A stretch of DNA of 64,000 nt from assembly GCA_949152475.1 (NCBI GenBank), contig OX424560.1:2170001-2234000 (forward strand), written 5' to 3'. Positions 36,558-51,203 of this stretch are shown piece by piece; positions within the stretch are counted from its first letter, which is position 1, and the number at the start of each line of letters is the position of its first letter. Both the position numbers and the translations under genes were made by a program. The notes below the pieces were generated by a model that made no database searches, was not told the DNA's origin, and worked only from the letters and a program-made list of their open reading frames with translations. Source of the DNA: Terebella lapidaria. Its lineage: Eukaryota; Annelida; Polychaeta; Terebellida; Terebellidae.

Positions 36558-36724
36558 TAATTTGTTAATTGTTAATAATAATTGTAACTTTTTATATAGC
36601 GCTTTTCCATGTAACCATTGTCAAAGCGCTTTACAATTATTACCTCGAAAATATGGCCTGGAACCACATTCCGACCACCGTCCATTAGACAATCACATAT
36701 AAGTGGTTAGACAATCATCTATAA
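36558..36724. mobile_element. Short insertion with a TATAGCGCTTT/AAAGCGCTTTA hairpin
   Basis: Present only in block B copy 3; copy 1 near 15705 reads straight through ('gtacttttaacttgccattatcg'). It contains TATATAGCGCTTTTCCATG and CAAAGCGCTTTACAATTATT, which pair partially. Similar words are common in short interspersed or MITE-like repeats of marine animals. I cannot assign a family. Confidence 0.5.
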
Positions 36725-37016
36725 CTTGCCATTATCGCATTTAAAAGTGCTTAAAATGAAAGATAACGAATCGAATGAATGAATGAACATGAACTTCATT
36801 TTACATGCTTAAATGTACACATTCAAGTTGACACTTTAGCGACAGGGAAATAGTCTGTTGGTTTAGCAGGCTGGCATCATACAAAATGTACACAGGTCCC
36901 CGGGGGGAGGGTATATTATGTGAAAGGACTGCAGAATATGACTGGTGGATGTTTTTTATCATCTATAACCATGATCTATAATGGCCATCAATTGTGGTAG
37001 CTCCTATAGGTGTAAA

Positions 37017-38187
37017 TGTAAGTATCAATCTATTACCACCAATACAACCAGATTTTGATGATTCCAATAACAAACGTAAAATACAACATTTTGCAATAGA
37101 AACAAAGCCCGACCAAATAGTTTATCGAACGACACACTGGCGTCATCAGGGGCAGACAGTGTGATAGATGTAGTTGTTTCTACTGTACACCTGATGGAAT
37201 TAGCATACAACTGCCCAACAACCTATGAAAACAATTTAAAAATCCGAAACTAACCCCATGGAATAGATACATGACAAGTACAAAAGTACCCAATCACAAG
37301 CCAGAAGGCTACTGAGTTGATGGTATCCTCGGGGACAGATTTAACGTCCGCCAGCAGTGACACCGACTCAGTGGTATGAATGTAAGTATCAATCTATTAC
37401 CACCAATACAACCAGATTTTGATGATTCCAATAACAGACGTAAAATACAACATTTTGCAATAGAAACAAAGCCCGACCAAATAGTTTATCGAACGACACA
37501 CTGGCGTCATTAGGGGCAGACAGTGTGATAGATGTAGTTGTTTCTACTGTACACCTGATGGAATTAGCATACAACTGCCCAACAACCTATGAAAACAATT
37601 TAAAAATCCGAAACTAACCCCATGGAATAGATACATGACAAGTACAAAAGTACCCAATCACAAACCAGAAGGCTATCTGAGTTGATGGTATCCTCGGGGA
37701 CAGATTTAACGTCCGCCAGCAGTGACACCGACTCAGTGGTATGAATGTAAGTATCAATCTATTACCACCAATACAACCAGATTTTGATGATTCCAATAAC
37801 AAACGTAAAATACAACATTTTACAATAGAAACAAAGCCCGACCAAATAGTTTATCGAACGACACACTGGCGTCATCAGGGGCAGACAGTGTGATAGATGT
37901 AGTTGTTTCTACTGTACACCTGATGGAATTAGCATACAACTGCCCAACAACCTATGAAAACAATTTAAAAATCCGAAACTAACCTTATGGAATAGATACA
38001 TGACAAGTAAAAAAGTACCCAATCAGAAGGCTACTGAGTTGATGGTATCCTCGGGGACAGATTTAACGTCCGCCAGCAGTGACACCGACTCAGTGGTATG
38101 AATGTAAGTATCAATCTATTACCACCAATACAACCAGATTTTGATGATTCCAATAACAAACGTAAAATACAACATTTGGCAATAGAA
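37017..38187 (-). repeat. Tandem array of a 364-bp retroposon-like unit
   Basis: Three full units begin at 37017, 37381 and 37746, plus a partial one from 38103. On the minus strand each unit ends at AATAGATTGATACTTACA and is joined to the next by TTCATACCACTGAGTCGG. It interrupts block B copy 3 where copy 1 (about 16003) has nothing. Other copies in the window (16757-17047, 24849-25367, 47168-47303, 60745-60925) share the same 3' terminus but start at different points. This behaviour points to a 5'-truncating retroelement. Short open frames (SAPDDASVS.DKLFGRALFL) recur but prove nothing. Confidence 0.85.
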
Positions 38188-38370
38188 ACACATGTAACTC
38201 ATCTATCAGCAGAAACATCTATCTGTAATCATCTGGACAATGTTGCTCGAAATGTCGATTGCTTTCTCCATAGCAACGGAGCGCCACTCCACGAATGTTG
38301 GTGCAAACACGCCATCTAAGAAATGGGATTTTGAGAAAGCAAATCGGTGGACATTTTCAGTTCGTCCACA

Positions 38371-40380
38371 GTTTAACATGAAGATAATTCATGTATGAAT
38401 ATTTATTTATTAGTTTTACTCCGAATGAGTTCTAAACACTCGAATATAATGATTCATATGCCAGTGGGGGTTTGAGTACACAATGAACTGGATTTGGCCA
38501 TGGTGCATGATCAAAACGCAAAAAAATGTATGCTGCAAGAGACCTGTTCTAGTGATAACCAAAGCTGACCCAATTCCATCATCGTATACATGAGCTAACT
38601 TGAGGATGGTTCAACAACAGATGATGCGAGGCCGAAGTAGTAGATCTACTCACAGGTTCAGACCATAGAAATCAGACCAGAAATATATATACTGATTTTT
38701 TATGTGTGCGAAACCTATCACAAGGGTTTAGGCTTCTTCTCAAATCAATTTATGGATTAGAGTATTTGTTGTGAATACAAGACACTAATGGACAAAAATG
38801 TCGTTTCATATTTCAAGCCAAATGGGGATTTTCGGAACTAATTTTGCCGTAAATGGCAGTCCAGAAAACGTCTCGGACTTTGTGACATTATCTCCAGTGA
38901 TTGCGGAGTGGGTCTGCTTCGAATTAATGTAGGCCTAAAGAACAACATACGTAACACACAAACGTGTGTCTTACCAATATTTATATGTTTCTCCGTAAAG
39001 TTCAATTCATTCATTAGTCAGAGTGAGAGAGAGAAAGAGAGAGAAAGAGAGAGTGTATCCCTAGTTGGGTGCAGTTGTGTGCATTGAAAGACTGGGACTT
39101 TGCCTCCAGTAAACTGTTAAAGTGCAAATAAATCTGTAACATATCACATGTCACGTTAACATTGAACCTTCTCTCGATATCGCTCATTTATGAATATGTG
39201 TAGACTTGTAATTTTGATACAAATCTTCATTACAACCTACCTAAAGTACATTGAAAATTACCTAATCATACAGTCGTGTAGTAAGCGCAACGACACTCAA
39301 TACAGAGAGAGACACACACAAAAGTAGAAACCAACCAGCTCAGTGCCAGACTAGTCATTCATAATGTCATTACTGCATGAATTATCAATATACTTGAGAT
39401 ATAAACTGATACCCTGATAAAGATGTCATGCTGAAATCTGTAAATCAGCATAATCAGTTCCATGCCAGTACACGTATGTAAAAAAGTATTTAATCATTAG
39501 CTCTACTCCGAATGAGTTCTAAACACTTAAAATCATATCATTTTTTAAATAGTTATCGATCATTTGAACAGTCAGTTTGAACAACTATTATACTTCCTTC
39601 CTTTTTACAGACACGTGTAGGCCCTTGGTGAATGAACTGCAAGACATATAAATCGAGCTGGCACATGTGTAAAAGAACAGGACGAAAACATATGTTGTCC
39701 AGTAACTGTTATACTGAGCGAGAAAAACTAACCCAATTTCGCGAATGTTATAGATGATGTCCATGATAACAAGAAGATTGGGCCCACGTGAGATACAGAG
39801 GGCACAAGTTCAACCGTGTTGATTAGATGAAGTGTTCAGTCGAATCGAGAACATGAGATAATAGATATGGCAATATAAAGTATTTCATGGTCGTAACACG
39901 TGTACTGGTGCCGTGACAACCACTCTGCATTTATTATATACTTTATAACCGTTGCTAGGGGGCTTTGATTTGACCTAGATTGTACAATAATTTCGACGTT
40001 AATCATGTATTTTTTTAATAACTTTTGTTGTCCACATATCATGGCATCTTGGCCCCTGCAACCCAATCATGGTTGCTATGTGATATCTCAAGAATGGTTC
40101 CCAATGGCATAAAAAAATGTAACCATACACTGATGATGGCTGATGTCAATATATAATATAATAAGAGATAGAAAGAAAATGTTGAACAATGGATATTTGC
40201 AGAGTGAAACCTCTCTAGTCAGACATGTTTGCAGGTTGAGCAGTTTGGAATTCAAAAGTTCTATGTGCATAATCAACTATTTATGCATTTGTGACGTCAT
40301 TTATACTCATAATGGCACTTAATTAGCTTTAAGATTCGACAGGTAGTCTTTCACTGAAAGTTTCTATATCTAGACCTAAC
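38371..40380. other. Stretch with no recognised gene
   Basis: Two related words, TACTCCGAATGAGTTCTAAA, lie at about 38419 and 39506. A GA-rich simple repeat lies at about 39023-39055. I see nothing else. Confidence 0.6.
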
Positions 40381-42800
40381 TCGCATGTTGATAACTGACT
40401 AATTGATATGTTGTAAAAATTATAACAACCTGAAAAAAAACATTATATCGTTTGCATGTTATGTACAATGACAAGTCGGGTAACATGAATTGCAGGGACC
40501 CTCCAATTGTTTCTATGTACATGAGTCTCCATGACATCATGACATCAATTATTCCAACATCTAGATCTATCGTGAGATATTGACAAATCACTCAAACGGA
40601 CCACGTTGCTCATGTCATCACTGTTATGAACTTCATACAATAATCATGAAGTTGGTTTATTTTAAGAATCGTTCATCCTGCATGAGAAAAAATCACCTGT
40701 ACTTTTTCAGGACACAAAGGTCATTAAACTCTGCTCCACTGTCTATTTTAAGAGTGCCACACCGTAGATTTCCGCCACGACCCATTGATCAGACAAGCAT
40801 GCATAAATACCGTCCCCTCAGAGTGTTTTACATTAATATTAGATGATTGTCTATGTCAATGAATACACAAGATTATTGCACTAAATATCGCCTATATAGA
40901 CTCAACAGTCACAACAGGATGCACAAATAAGAAATAATTGGACAGTACTGTTTTGGAAATGCTTGCATCATTTGATAAATTGACCAAAAAAAACATGTAT
41001 TCTGTCTTGGTATTTGATTTCAAGGTATTATAAGAAATATATTGGATATGTTATGAGTGAAGGACGAGATTGTGTATATATGGATGTTAATGCAGAACAG
41101 GTTTAAAATAATGTCTATGTGTATTGGTCGGACTGAAACGAACAACAATTCATTGAAAACGTTATGATGTTTGTAGTGATGTAAGGTGCGAAGATATTGA
41201 CTTTAATTACAGGTGTTCACAACCTTCGGATTACAAGCTATGCTTTTGTGAATTATAACTTGTTATTACAATACAATACAATGTGTTTAACTTTCCACTG
41301 AATGGACACATGTATCGAACCTAATGTTCGGATTAGGTGAATGAACTGATAGTCCATCAAAGCTGTGGTCCTCGTAGGGAAAGTCCCCCAGCGGAAAGTC
41401 CTCCTACGCGAAGAATCTATATATTTATGATTGGCAATGTCATAGACCAAGAGAAATTGTAACATGAAGGAAGAAATGCCAAACAACACTCTATCCAAGC
41501 TGTTGATAGGATCACATCGGTCCAGGAAACAATATGGTAGATATCGGGGAGAATTATTCAGTGTAACAAGAAACAACAAAATGAAGCTAAGTTTTGCAGA
41601 TATTTAACAGAATTCGTGTGACAATATCCGTTAACTTCGTCGAAGGACAATGCTGCTGGCTGATCTATTTTATTAATATGGTTGCTTTTCAATAATCAAC
41701 AAGATCACACCTCCTAAAGTACACAATTTGATTGAACCAGAAAGCTACACGCGATTTTTCGTAGTGAAGGTCAAGGGTTCATGATAGTGTCAGATCTATA
41801 CATACCACTTTCAGGAACATATCACGGGAAGACATCAAACAATGTTGCTTTCTGCTGATAATAAATGTACGGACCGTGTTGTAGTTTAGAAGTGATTGCG
41901 GGTTAGAAGTGACTGTGGGTATTAAGTTAGTGAACACGGCTCTAGTTACTCTGTAATTGTGATGATGACCAGACGCCGGTCAGAGCCTGGATCCCAGGAG
42001 CAAAAAATCTCGTGTCGATATGGGATTTCAAGATTTTTTGTCCAATTTTTTTTAGGATTTCTCTCTCTATTTTCAGTTGTTAAATTCAACTGTTAAGAAC
42101 ACGTGAATATCAGTTCTAGTTATGTGACAACTTCCGTAGAGAGTTGATCCCACCTCTTTTCTCAAAATGTTATCTGTGATCTAAGAGTTGTCTTGTAAAA
42201 ATATTACTGAGCCGATGACAGAAAACAGCAGAACAAACGTTGATAAAGCACAAAATTCAATACATACGTCAGCCTTCACGTTATTATTTACCAAATGTAT
42301 GTAGTTTCCTTCACTGAAGATGATTATTTGGAAAGACTATGCATTGGCGTAGCACTTTTTTTTTTTGCTTCCACTATCAGTCATGAAAATGATGACGATC
42401 ATTGTTTATCAATTTCAATTGCGAACTTCACATTTACACGTGGTTGCCCTCATGAAATTACTTTGATCTATGCTGTAACGATAGAACACCAATGTCGGGC
42501 ATTGCAAGTTAAGCACAAAGTGCAATTTCCATGTAAGACCAACAACACCCCGAGATAATGAGTGTAGTGCCATTTCAAATATCCTACCAATGTAAATAAA
42601 ACAGAGACCGCATTTGCTGTCCGATATCCAATCTGAAATAAGCAGATTTCGTTTCGTGTTACATGCTTCGGGACAAAAGTAGACAATTCATAAATTTTTG
42701 GTGCACAATGCATAGGGTAGTGTTTGCAATAGTTCTCAGTATCACTGTTGTGAGTCATGGTATGGCAATTCGAAACAAGAATATATATATCATGTCAGGT
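40380..42800 (+). repeat. Old, decayed copy of block A (partial)
   Basis: The stretch at 40590-40920 resembles 43200-43570 and 49740-50060. The stretch at 41940-42020 ('cggtcagagcctggatccc ... aaatctcgtgtc') resembles 1780-1840, and 42560-42660 resembles 4060-4170. The order matches block A but much is deleted. No gene is visible. Confidence 0.6.
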
Positions 42801-43099
42801 ATGATATTTACCAAGCTCGTGATTTAGCAGATTCCAATCGACTGCTTTAACAGTACACCACTTAGATTATTGTGGATGCAGGTCAGCTAGATAAGGGAAA
42901 GGAATAAATCACATTGGCTTCAATTCAAATATATTACGGGGCTTTGTAAAACCATCATAGCTGGATCAATGAACACAGATGTACAAATTTTCAAGGACGA
43001 GTCAAGTAGTGATTTGTTGAATTCAATGGTAGGTACTTTTCAATGACGCGCTGATGAATTACAAGGACAATGTAATATAGTGTAAGTACACAATTCTTC

Positions 43100-46000
43100 C
43101 TTCACGATAATAACTACTAGTCTAGTACTTTTCAATTTGATCACTGTGTGGAATGTTCACATCAATCATTGGAGCAATACGCCTACATTTTATAATCGAC
43201 AAATCACTGTGATGAATCATGTTTCTGATATCATCACTGCTATGAGCTGAATTTAATGAATATGGAAGGAGTGCATTTTGATAAGGTTTTGTCCTGCACG
43301 GAAATGAGTTAAATGTTTTAAGACACAAGGGTCTATCACGCACCACACTGTCTTTTTTAAGAGTGATTTTCTTTCAGGGCATAATGACAATTCCATCCAC
43401 ATCACATTGGCAAGCCAAGCACGCATAACACCGACCCTGCAAAGTGTATTTCATTACTATCAGATGACTTAGTTCTTCTACGTCAATAACAATACAGGAA
43501 CATTGAACTCAATATTTGCACCTGAGAATCAACAGTCACGATAGAAAGACAATATCATGCTGAAGCTTTTATTCATTTCACAAAATAACTAATCGATGAA
43601 ATTTGTTTTTGATGTGCATGTATAGCACATCACAGCATGTCACTGACACTATATTACTAAATACACAAAATATATATATTGCATGAATTCGTAATTGTTG
43701 ATTGAAACTCTGCGTTGTATGTGTATTAATCATTCCACAACCGCTCATATATAAGTTTTTTCATGACAAATTGTGTAAATTAATGTATACTATATTACCT
43801 TTTTAGATTGTGGGACAAGAAATGTCCACTATTTTTTTTTAGCATATATGATTTCTACTCTTTGTTGCCATAAAGTGGGGGCCCATGACTATTCCTTGTC
43901 TACTGCACTCAACCACATCGATATACATGTATGGAACTAAATGCTAGACAGGGGGAACATGTGAAATGCCACTTCTCGTTCCTATTCTCTCTATTTGCAC
44001 CTATATGAAGCTTGAGGTCATAGTTGTTGCTGATAGTTCACATTCGGAGAAAAAATCAGCTGATTTCGTGACTATTCCAGAAGATGACTGCCATATTCAA
44101 TCAATGTAGTCGTTCGCCAAGTGCAACCAGATAATTCATTTCTCTCACCCATGGTACCTTCATCAAGTAATCAGAATACTACACACAATTCTTCTCAATA
44201 AAGGTCCAAGATCCAGGATAGTGTCACATGTTTTCATGTTTTGCTCTGATCTCCTTTTCAGGGATCATCATTTATAAGTATTCGAACTTGGTATATCAAA
44301 TATCTTGATATATCACACTTAATATTTCAAGTGTGATATTTCATCCATATGATGTCCCTATAGACCTATAACAAAAGTAAAAAAAGGCATTAGTGTACAT
44401 TTTGGATTGAATGTGCTTTGAAAGTGTGTAATATAATCATATTGTACATTGTGATTATATGATATAGTGACCTCATGGCAAAAACTCCTTTCACTATCAG
44501 ACCACAAAATATTGATGCTCTGATAAACATGCTGATGAGCGTTGCCGAGAAGGAAATCCTTCGGGCCAAGGGGCTTATGATTTTTCAAGGTTTATGATTG
44601 TTTAGATAGAAGTTTTGATTTTGGTTCTTTTCAAACATTGAGTTTAGGTAATGTATTCGGTTTTGATTGTCTCGACCTTTTCCATAAATGGTAGTTCCCG
44701 AGTGTTGAATCACATTCGTTAGCGTGCACATACATGTATATATTAGTTTTACTTCTGTATGTGTGATGTTTTATTACCGGTGGTGTGGGTTCCTTCCACC
44801 TGCTCTGTCGTCACATTATCTGTCACCCGACATATATGTTGCTGCATTCCTTGGAAGGTACTCGGCAGATGACAGCAGCCAGTGTAACAACGTCCATATA
44901 TCGTAGCATTTATTGCCCATAGCAGCTGTTACTTGATATTAGAGTGATGTTATTCTTGGATGTCGCAATATATTCCGTCGGTGCAATGCCTAATTCAACC
45001 AATTTATCCCAGTCGTGATGCATTGATAGATAAATGGATTGTTATAGATGTTGTGTAGAATGTGAGCTGTATAGCCTTCGCCTTCTAATAAATACACATC
45101 AATAACATATGAACACTGATTGAACAAAAATGTGGTATTATCAGTATCTATCTATTACCACCAATTCAGTCAGAGATTGATAATGCGACCTGAAGTGGAT
45201 CAGATAATGTACTTTTGTCCCTCAAATAAGAGACATACTCCCACCAGTTACGTACATGTACACTGTAACTGTAACTATAATGTGTGAACACTGGATGGAT
45301 GAAAGTACATGTAATAATAATGCCTGTGTTTTCCATATTCATGTTGTTTAATAAATACGCCTGGTGTCATGGATTGGTGCTCGCTCGTGGACAATGACAC
45401 CCATAAGGTAATTGCGTCAAAACTTATGTCAACACAATGGATATTTTAAATTAGAGTTAATAATGTCCTAAAATCACATAATCTCATCTTGACACGAGGG
45501 AGAGGGGGTTGAGAGTTCATGATTGTTCTAAGAAAAATAGTCAATGTTGTTTCATGTTGGACCTTGAGCTCGGATAACGAGGTCGGTTTTGTTTGCCTAA
45601 TTAGCAGGCATGAAGTGATGGATTACATTCAAAAGTGAATATGGATAATATCATGACATCTGTATGTGTGATTTGTCAATACATGAGGTATGGTAACCTT
45701 CTCTGTCGACTCATCATCTGCCGTTATAAAGAGATGCTGGATGTAGGAATTGACAGATGACAGCAGGCAACTTTATAACATGTAACAGTCAAAATCTACT
45801 TCTTTAAAGTTATGGAAATTGTTATACTGTAAGCTAATAGTTTTTGCATGACCAGTAATCATTGGTCCTTGAGACAACATGTTACAATGAAAATTATATA
45901 TATTGTAGACATTTATATCTGTCTATCTATTGACTGTCTATATTATTATTATATTCAGTTCGACATCATACTTCAACGATATTGATGAGGCGATCATGCA

Positions 46001-48240
46001 CATTCACATGATACTATCATCAGTAAACGACATAATCTTGAATGTTATTGAAGTACAGTAAAATTAAATTAAATTATTATCAAATTGTCCCATTTGAGAA
46101 CTGCTGTTTGGCATTTAACCATATGGTCGCCTCTCCAGAGATTCCTCGGCAGGTACGACACAGTGCCACTTTCAGACAGAAAAGGGTTTGCTAACTACAG
46201 TGTTCGCACCAGAGCGATCACAAGTTGTTTGGCATAGTCTGAAACTGTCATATCACATACATATAGAAAAAATTCCTGACAGTCAGTAAAACAGTGCCCA
46301 GAGGGTGAATTTGTCACAATTATTCCCAATAAAATTTATTCTATCCTAATAATTGACAGCTCATTCTTTTCAAATAAAGTAGTGGTCAAGCGAAACACAT
46401 GTCAATTCATCTTTCCGTTATCAGTGTTGCTAAATGTCCATATATATATATACCAATGTTTCATATTAATGTAACTTTTTTCTCGACCTTTGGATATGCG
46501 GTGAAGAGTCTGTTGCTACCGGCCCTGGTAGCCTGCTGTCGATTGCTGCTGCATTATGGTGCTTTGCTGATTATGCCATCCTGTGGAGCAATACATCTGC
46601 AAACATGCAGATGCAAAAAAGACTTGTAGCTGTAATGAAAGCATGACATACAGTACGACTTCAATACTGAAATTACTGGATAGTCCAGTTTTGTTCAACT
46701 GGACTTGTGGTTGTATACTGAATAAAGGGATGATCGATAGGTTCCACAACAAAGCTAGAATAATGGTCATCAAGGAAAAACAATACATGTATACTGTGTG
46801 AGTATGATATATACAAATAGTAGAGAAAACGAGATGCATATTACAAGATGAAACACGATGGAAATATTACATCAAGATGGAAATCCTTTTCTTGGGAAGT
46901 GAAATTTACAAGGGAAGGCAATGTTGTTGTCGCACCTGTATTTATCCAGTCCCAACCCTCTGTTAATTTTGGATACAATGCTACAACACTGATCCTGGAT
47001 GATTTCCAGCTGGAGTGAAAATATCACACCACTATATTATCATGGTATCTGTTGTCATGCTGTTGCATAACATATACAGTAAATGACAAGTCGCCAATTA
47101 TATGCGTCAAATAGATCCGAATAAGACAATCACCTAATCATTGTTATCATCATTGTTATCATTGTTATCACAATGTAGGTATCAATCTATTACCACCAAT
47201 AGTCAGATTTTGATGATGCCAATAACAAACCTAATATACAACATTTTGCAATAGAAACAAAGCCCGACCAAATATTTTATCCAAAGACACACTGGCGTAA
47301 TATATATAATAATATAGTATGCTAGAAATTGATTGGTAATTTTACGTTATTGTTCTTGACAGTGATGACAACATATTGTTTATGCAATTCAGGAACAAAT
47401 GATTGTTATTACTGATAACAACAGATGTTATTGTAACTACACTACATCGAGAGAAACACAGCGAGAAATAGCATTCATGAATTCTATAACATTCATGAAT
47501 TTTATATCTTTCGGCTGTGTTTGGCCACCTCTGTCGATTGATTATACCTTTTAGTGATCACCAGGAATCACTGCAAATCCGGCATTGTTTTTCGTAAATT
47601 CGGATTTATCTTTTTCAGGTCTTTTGAATACTCTGATAATCGCCGGCAGCTATTCAAATTCTATGTTATTTTTACAAATCATATTGGATGGATGGCGATG
47701 ATTAAATGATGACATTGTGTATCCAGGAACACTATTTTTTCTGTTAACGAAAATAGCAATTTGCGAATGTCTGAAGTTAGTTGGAACACTAGTTTTACAA
47801 AAAGTTCGGAGAATATGTCAAATGTTTATGTAATAGTGCTATATTCGGAGCTGCCAGGATTTTAGAGTCAGTCTCAGTGGATGTAAAGGATATGGTCTTT
47901 CGAGGCGAGGCATGTTATGTTTAACCCTCACATGAACATAAAGTCACTTATCTTCACAATATGATGTTAAATGTTTCAACAGTAATTCAGAAATAATTGC
48001 ACAACGCCGAAAACTGGGAGTGGAATGAAAATATTTTGCGCTTATTTTTTTATGTGTACATTGATATGTATTTTCCTGCACCAGTGGATACATCATTGAA
48101 GCAGGAAGAGCAGGAGCATCAATATTACGAGACATGCTTCCACATCATTGGACATCCTCCATTAGTTTTCATCTGACTTGAGTGCAAATCATAATAAATT
48201 TTAATGAGGCAGTACCATCATATACTGGGGAATACAAAGT
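43100..48240 (+). repeat. Old, decayed copy of block A running into block B-like sequence
   Basis: The matches are in order: 44740-45000 to 1990-2270, 46900-47070 to 4590-4820, and 47840-47930 to 7420-7510 ('tcagtctcagtggatgt'). Then 48060-48240 matches block B at 14760-14930. This shows that A followed by B was once one longer unit. No frame is conserved among copies. Confidence 0.6.
47168..47303 (-). mobile_element. 364-bp family, short 3' fragment
   Basis: On the minus strand the fragment ends at AATAGATTGATACCTACA and begins at CGCCAGTGTGTCTTTGG. Only the last 136 bases of the unit are present. Confidence 0.7.
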
Positions 48241-48242
48241 AA

Positions 48243-48340
48243 CAGACATAGAATCAATGCCCAGTATCAAGTATTCCGAGCGAACAAAACAGAGTCCGTT
48301 ATCCAATCTCATAGTCCGGGGACATAAAGTCATATCAGTT
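48243..48340 (-). mobile_element. Penelope-like element, short 3'-end fragment
   Basis: This matches 61350-61445 ('tcaatacccagtatcaag ... tcatagtccggggacag') in the same orientation. It keeps the 3' terminal region only. Confidence 0.65.
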
Positions 48341-48589
48341 TAGTTCGTTTGGAATACTTTGTACTTGGGTGTTGGTTCCCAGTTTAAAGTGGGATAATCT
48401 GTTTTAGTTTTCCGGTTGCAAGTTATCAATAGCTGTCCTAAGAACAGCTGTATAGTGCAAAATGTGCACACGAATTTGTATGAATTCGACATTGAAAATC
48501 GGATTTTAAAAACAGTTTCGCACATAACAGTTCCCATGCAGTTAGGCAAAATTACCACAAATAGCTGAACATATAGACAAAAAGTAACC

Positions 48590-49212
48590 CAAGGGCTAAG
48601 ATAGGTTACCGGACAATTTTGGTTCACCAGGTGCAAATGTGGGCAATTTGCGACCCAAAAGTGGCTGTTTTGACCTTTCAAGGTCATTTATGGCCAACTT
48701 CAAGGTCACCATGCAATGTCGCCAGATATGATTTCCCATTTGAAAGTGTCAATTTCTAAGCACTATCTTCAGGCGTTCTAGGAGTACAGTTTTGGCTTTC
48801 CTTATCAAGGAAAAAGTGCGGAAAATTGTCTGTCCAAATTTTTTTTTTTCGCCAACCGTCAAAAATTCAAAATTACTGCCACACGCAGACCGGCGATTCA
48901 AGAGCAACAAAACTTATACACAACATAAAGGTACAAATCTTTTAAAACAAAAATCTGAGAACTGATCAGACAGTTTTTGAGAGAATGGCCGCCAAAGTCC
49001 AAAACTGGCCATTTTTCGTCAAAAATGACCGCCATTTTGGAAAAATGCGAAAATAAAAAAACTAAAGAATAACCCCCTCTTAAAATATTTTTAGGCATTT
49101 TTGTGCAAAATTTCAGAAACAATCCGCTTGTACACTTTAAAGATAAAAACGTGGACGGACGCTGGACGACGGACGGACGACACGCCACCACAAAATGTTA
49201 TCGGACCATAGG
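48590..49212. mobile_element. Hairpin-ended element X, short form
   Basis: It begins at about AACCCAAGGGCTAAGATAGG and GGTTACCGGACAATTTTGG, and ends with GGACCATAGGTCTGGTAACC. The interior has 'atggccgccaaagtcc' and TCAAGGTCA words but no tandem array. It is non-coding. Confidence 0.75.
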
Positions 49213-51203
49213 TCTGGTAACCCAAAATTCACAGCCCTATCATTTGCAACTCGTATAAGTATGATATTTTATAGAGATGGAACCCCAAATATTCAGTTTG
49301 ATCCTTTTTTGTTGCAAATAACGACAATATAGGAAAATTCATGTCTTTGTTTAAGTTAGCGCAGATGTAAACAATTAGTTCACATTGTGCGTTTTTACTT
49401 ATGTTCAAAATCCATTGCAGGGTCATACGGACGTATTTTGGGGGTTGTAACGGTGCTATATCATCTAATATATGCTAGCCAATTGATTGATAACGAATTT
49501 CTGGAACCGATTATTCCAATTTAATGCAAGTCAGGTAGGGACAAGGTGAACTCAATGACACATACTTAGTGTTGCTATTCAATGGAACTTTCAGGAATCA
49601 CAAGAGCCATCTAATTGCTTGTATGTACACGAGTCTTTATTGACTGCAATGAATACTATAAAATTTGCCTACTGAATGAAAGGACTACAATACTCATTCG
49701 AACAAAACACCTGCACTATGATATTGACAGATCACGCTAGTGAATCATGTTGTTGGTATCAGCAGTGCTATGAACTTTGTACATTAATTATATAATTGGT
49801 CTATTTCAAGAACTGTTGGTCCTGCACAAAGAAAATTTTACCTGTATAAAAATGTCTACACCTCTGCCACATTATTAGCGATTTCCCAGGGTATAGCGTC
49901 GATTTCCGCATCATTATATTGACAAGGCATGCTTGCATAAAAACCTACCCCACAGAATGTATTCCTTTAATATTAGATGGATGCGCTTGTCTATGTAAAA
50001 AGTTCGTAGGAGTACCGCACTAAATGTTGCACAGGAGAATCAACAGTCATAACAGCATGCAAAGCATAGGACAAAAAAATTGTCAGTATTAAGCTTCGGA
50101 TTGTGACCATTTTTGAAAGAAATGTTTTTCATTTGAACTTGACCAAATATGTTAAACTGTGTGGGTAATATAGGTAATATATTGGGTATGTGTTTCACTC
50201 TTCGTTGATAGAACACATTTTTCAAACTATAAATTAAAATTTCGAATGGAACTCTCAAAATATGCTTAGCACGAATGCTCGAATGAAATTGGCGTCAAAT
50301 CAGCTAATTATGTGAAACGACAATTCCAGTGGATGCCTTCTTTGATATGGTCGCTCTTCAAGGTCCAACCAGTTTGCTTCCAATATACACACTTCAATTG
50401 AATCAGAATGCTGCACACGATTCTCCGTAGCAAAGGTCATTGATCCATGATATTGTCAGAAATATACATATGGAGCATATCAAATGAAGACACCAAACAG
50501 GGTTGCTCTGTATTGCTAACATGTATATAAACATATTGGAGGTTGGAAGTAAATCATTGGATTGAATCATTCCTCACGCCCGGTCAGTGCCTGCCTCTCA
50601 GGAACATCAAACTCTCGTGTCTAAGGATGTTCAAGATTTTTCTTCACTTGTTATTCTATTTTGTTCATATCAATGTTGAGTTTTGATAACCGAATTGTTT
50701 TCAATTCCACCAAGTTTTCCATAATTGCTGATCATCAGTTCTGACTCTGTATTGGTGAAGTGTTTACAACTGTTTTAAGGGTACTTAATGTCTTTGTCGT
50801 CATATTGTCTGTCATCCTACACAGCTGCTGTTGGCCTCTCGTGAAAAGCAGACAGAATAACAAAAGTTCCATATATCATAGAATATATTGCCCAAGGCAG
50901 CTGTTACTCGAGGTTAGTGGGTTGATATTCTTGGATATCGCAATGTACATGTATTTTGTTAGTGCAATGCCTAATGTTACCATTTTGTTCCAGTGACGCT
51001 GTACATTAAAAAAAATAGAAAAATAGATTAGGAAACCAGTGACACTTTTGTTGACTACTTCAGCATACACTGAGTTTAATAAGTCAGGAAACAGAATGAC
51101 CATTCGATCAACAGCGCTAACAAGTTTGTGTAGAATGTGAGTTATTGATTCTTCTATTGAATGCGAATCAATAACACAGTATGAACACCAAAGATATGAA
51201 AAT

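Larger units (their letters stand above)
33666..38370 (+). repeat. Large duplicated block B, copy 3
   Basis: This is the cleanest copy of block B. It lacks both CACTGTCC elements and element X and preserves their empty sites (about 34630 and 35430). It is interrupted by a short insertion (36558-36724) and the 364-bp array (37017-38187). Its right end ('acggagcgccactcc ... cacgccatctaag') matches block B copy 1 at 16075-16120. Confidence 0.85.
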
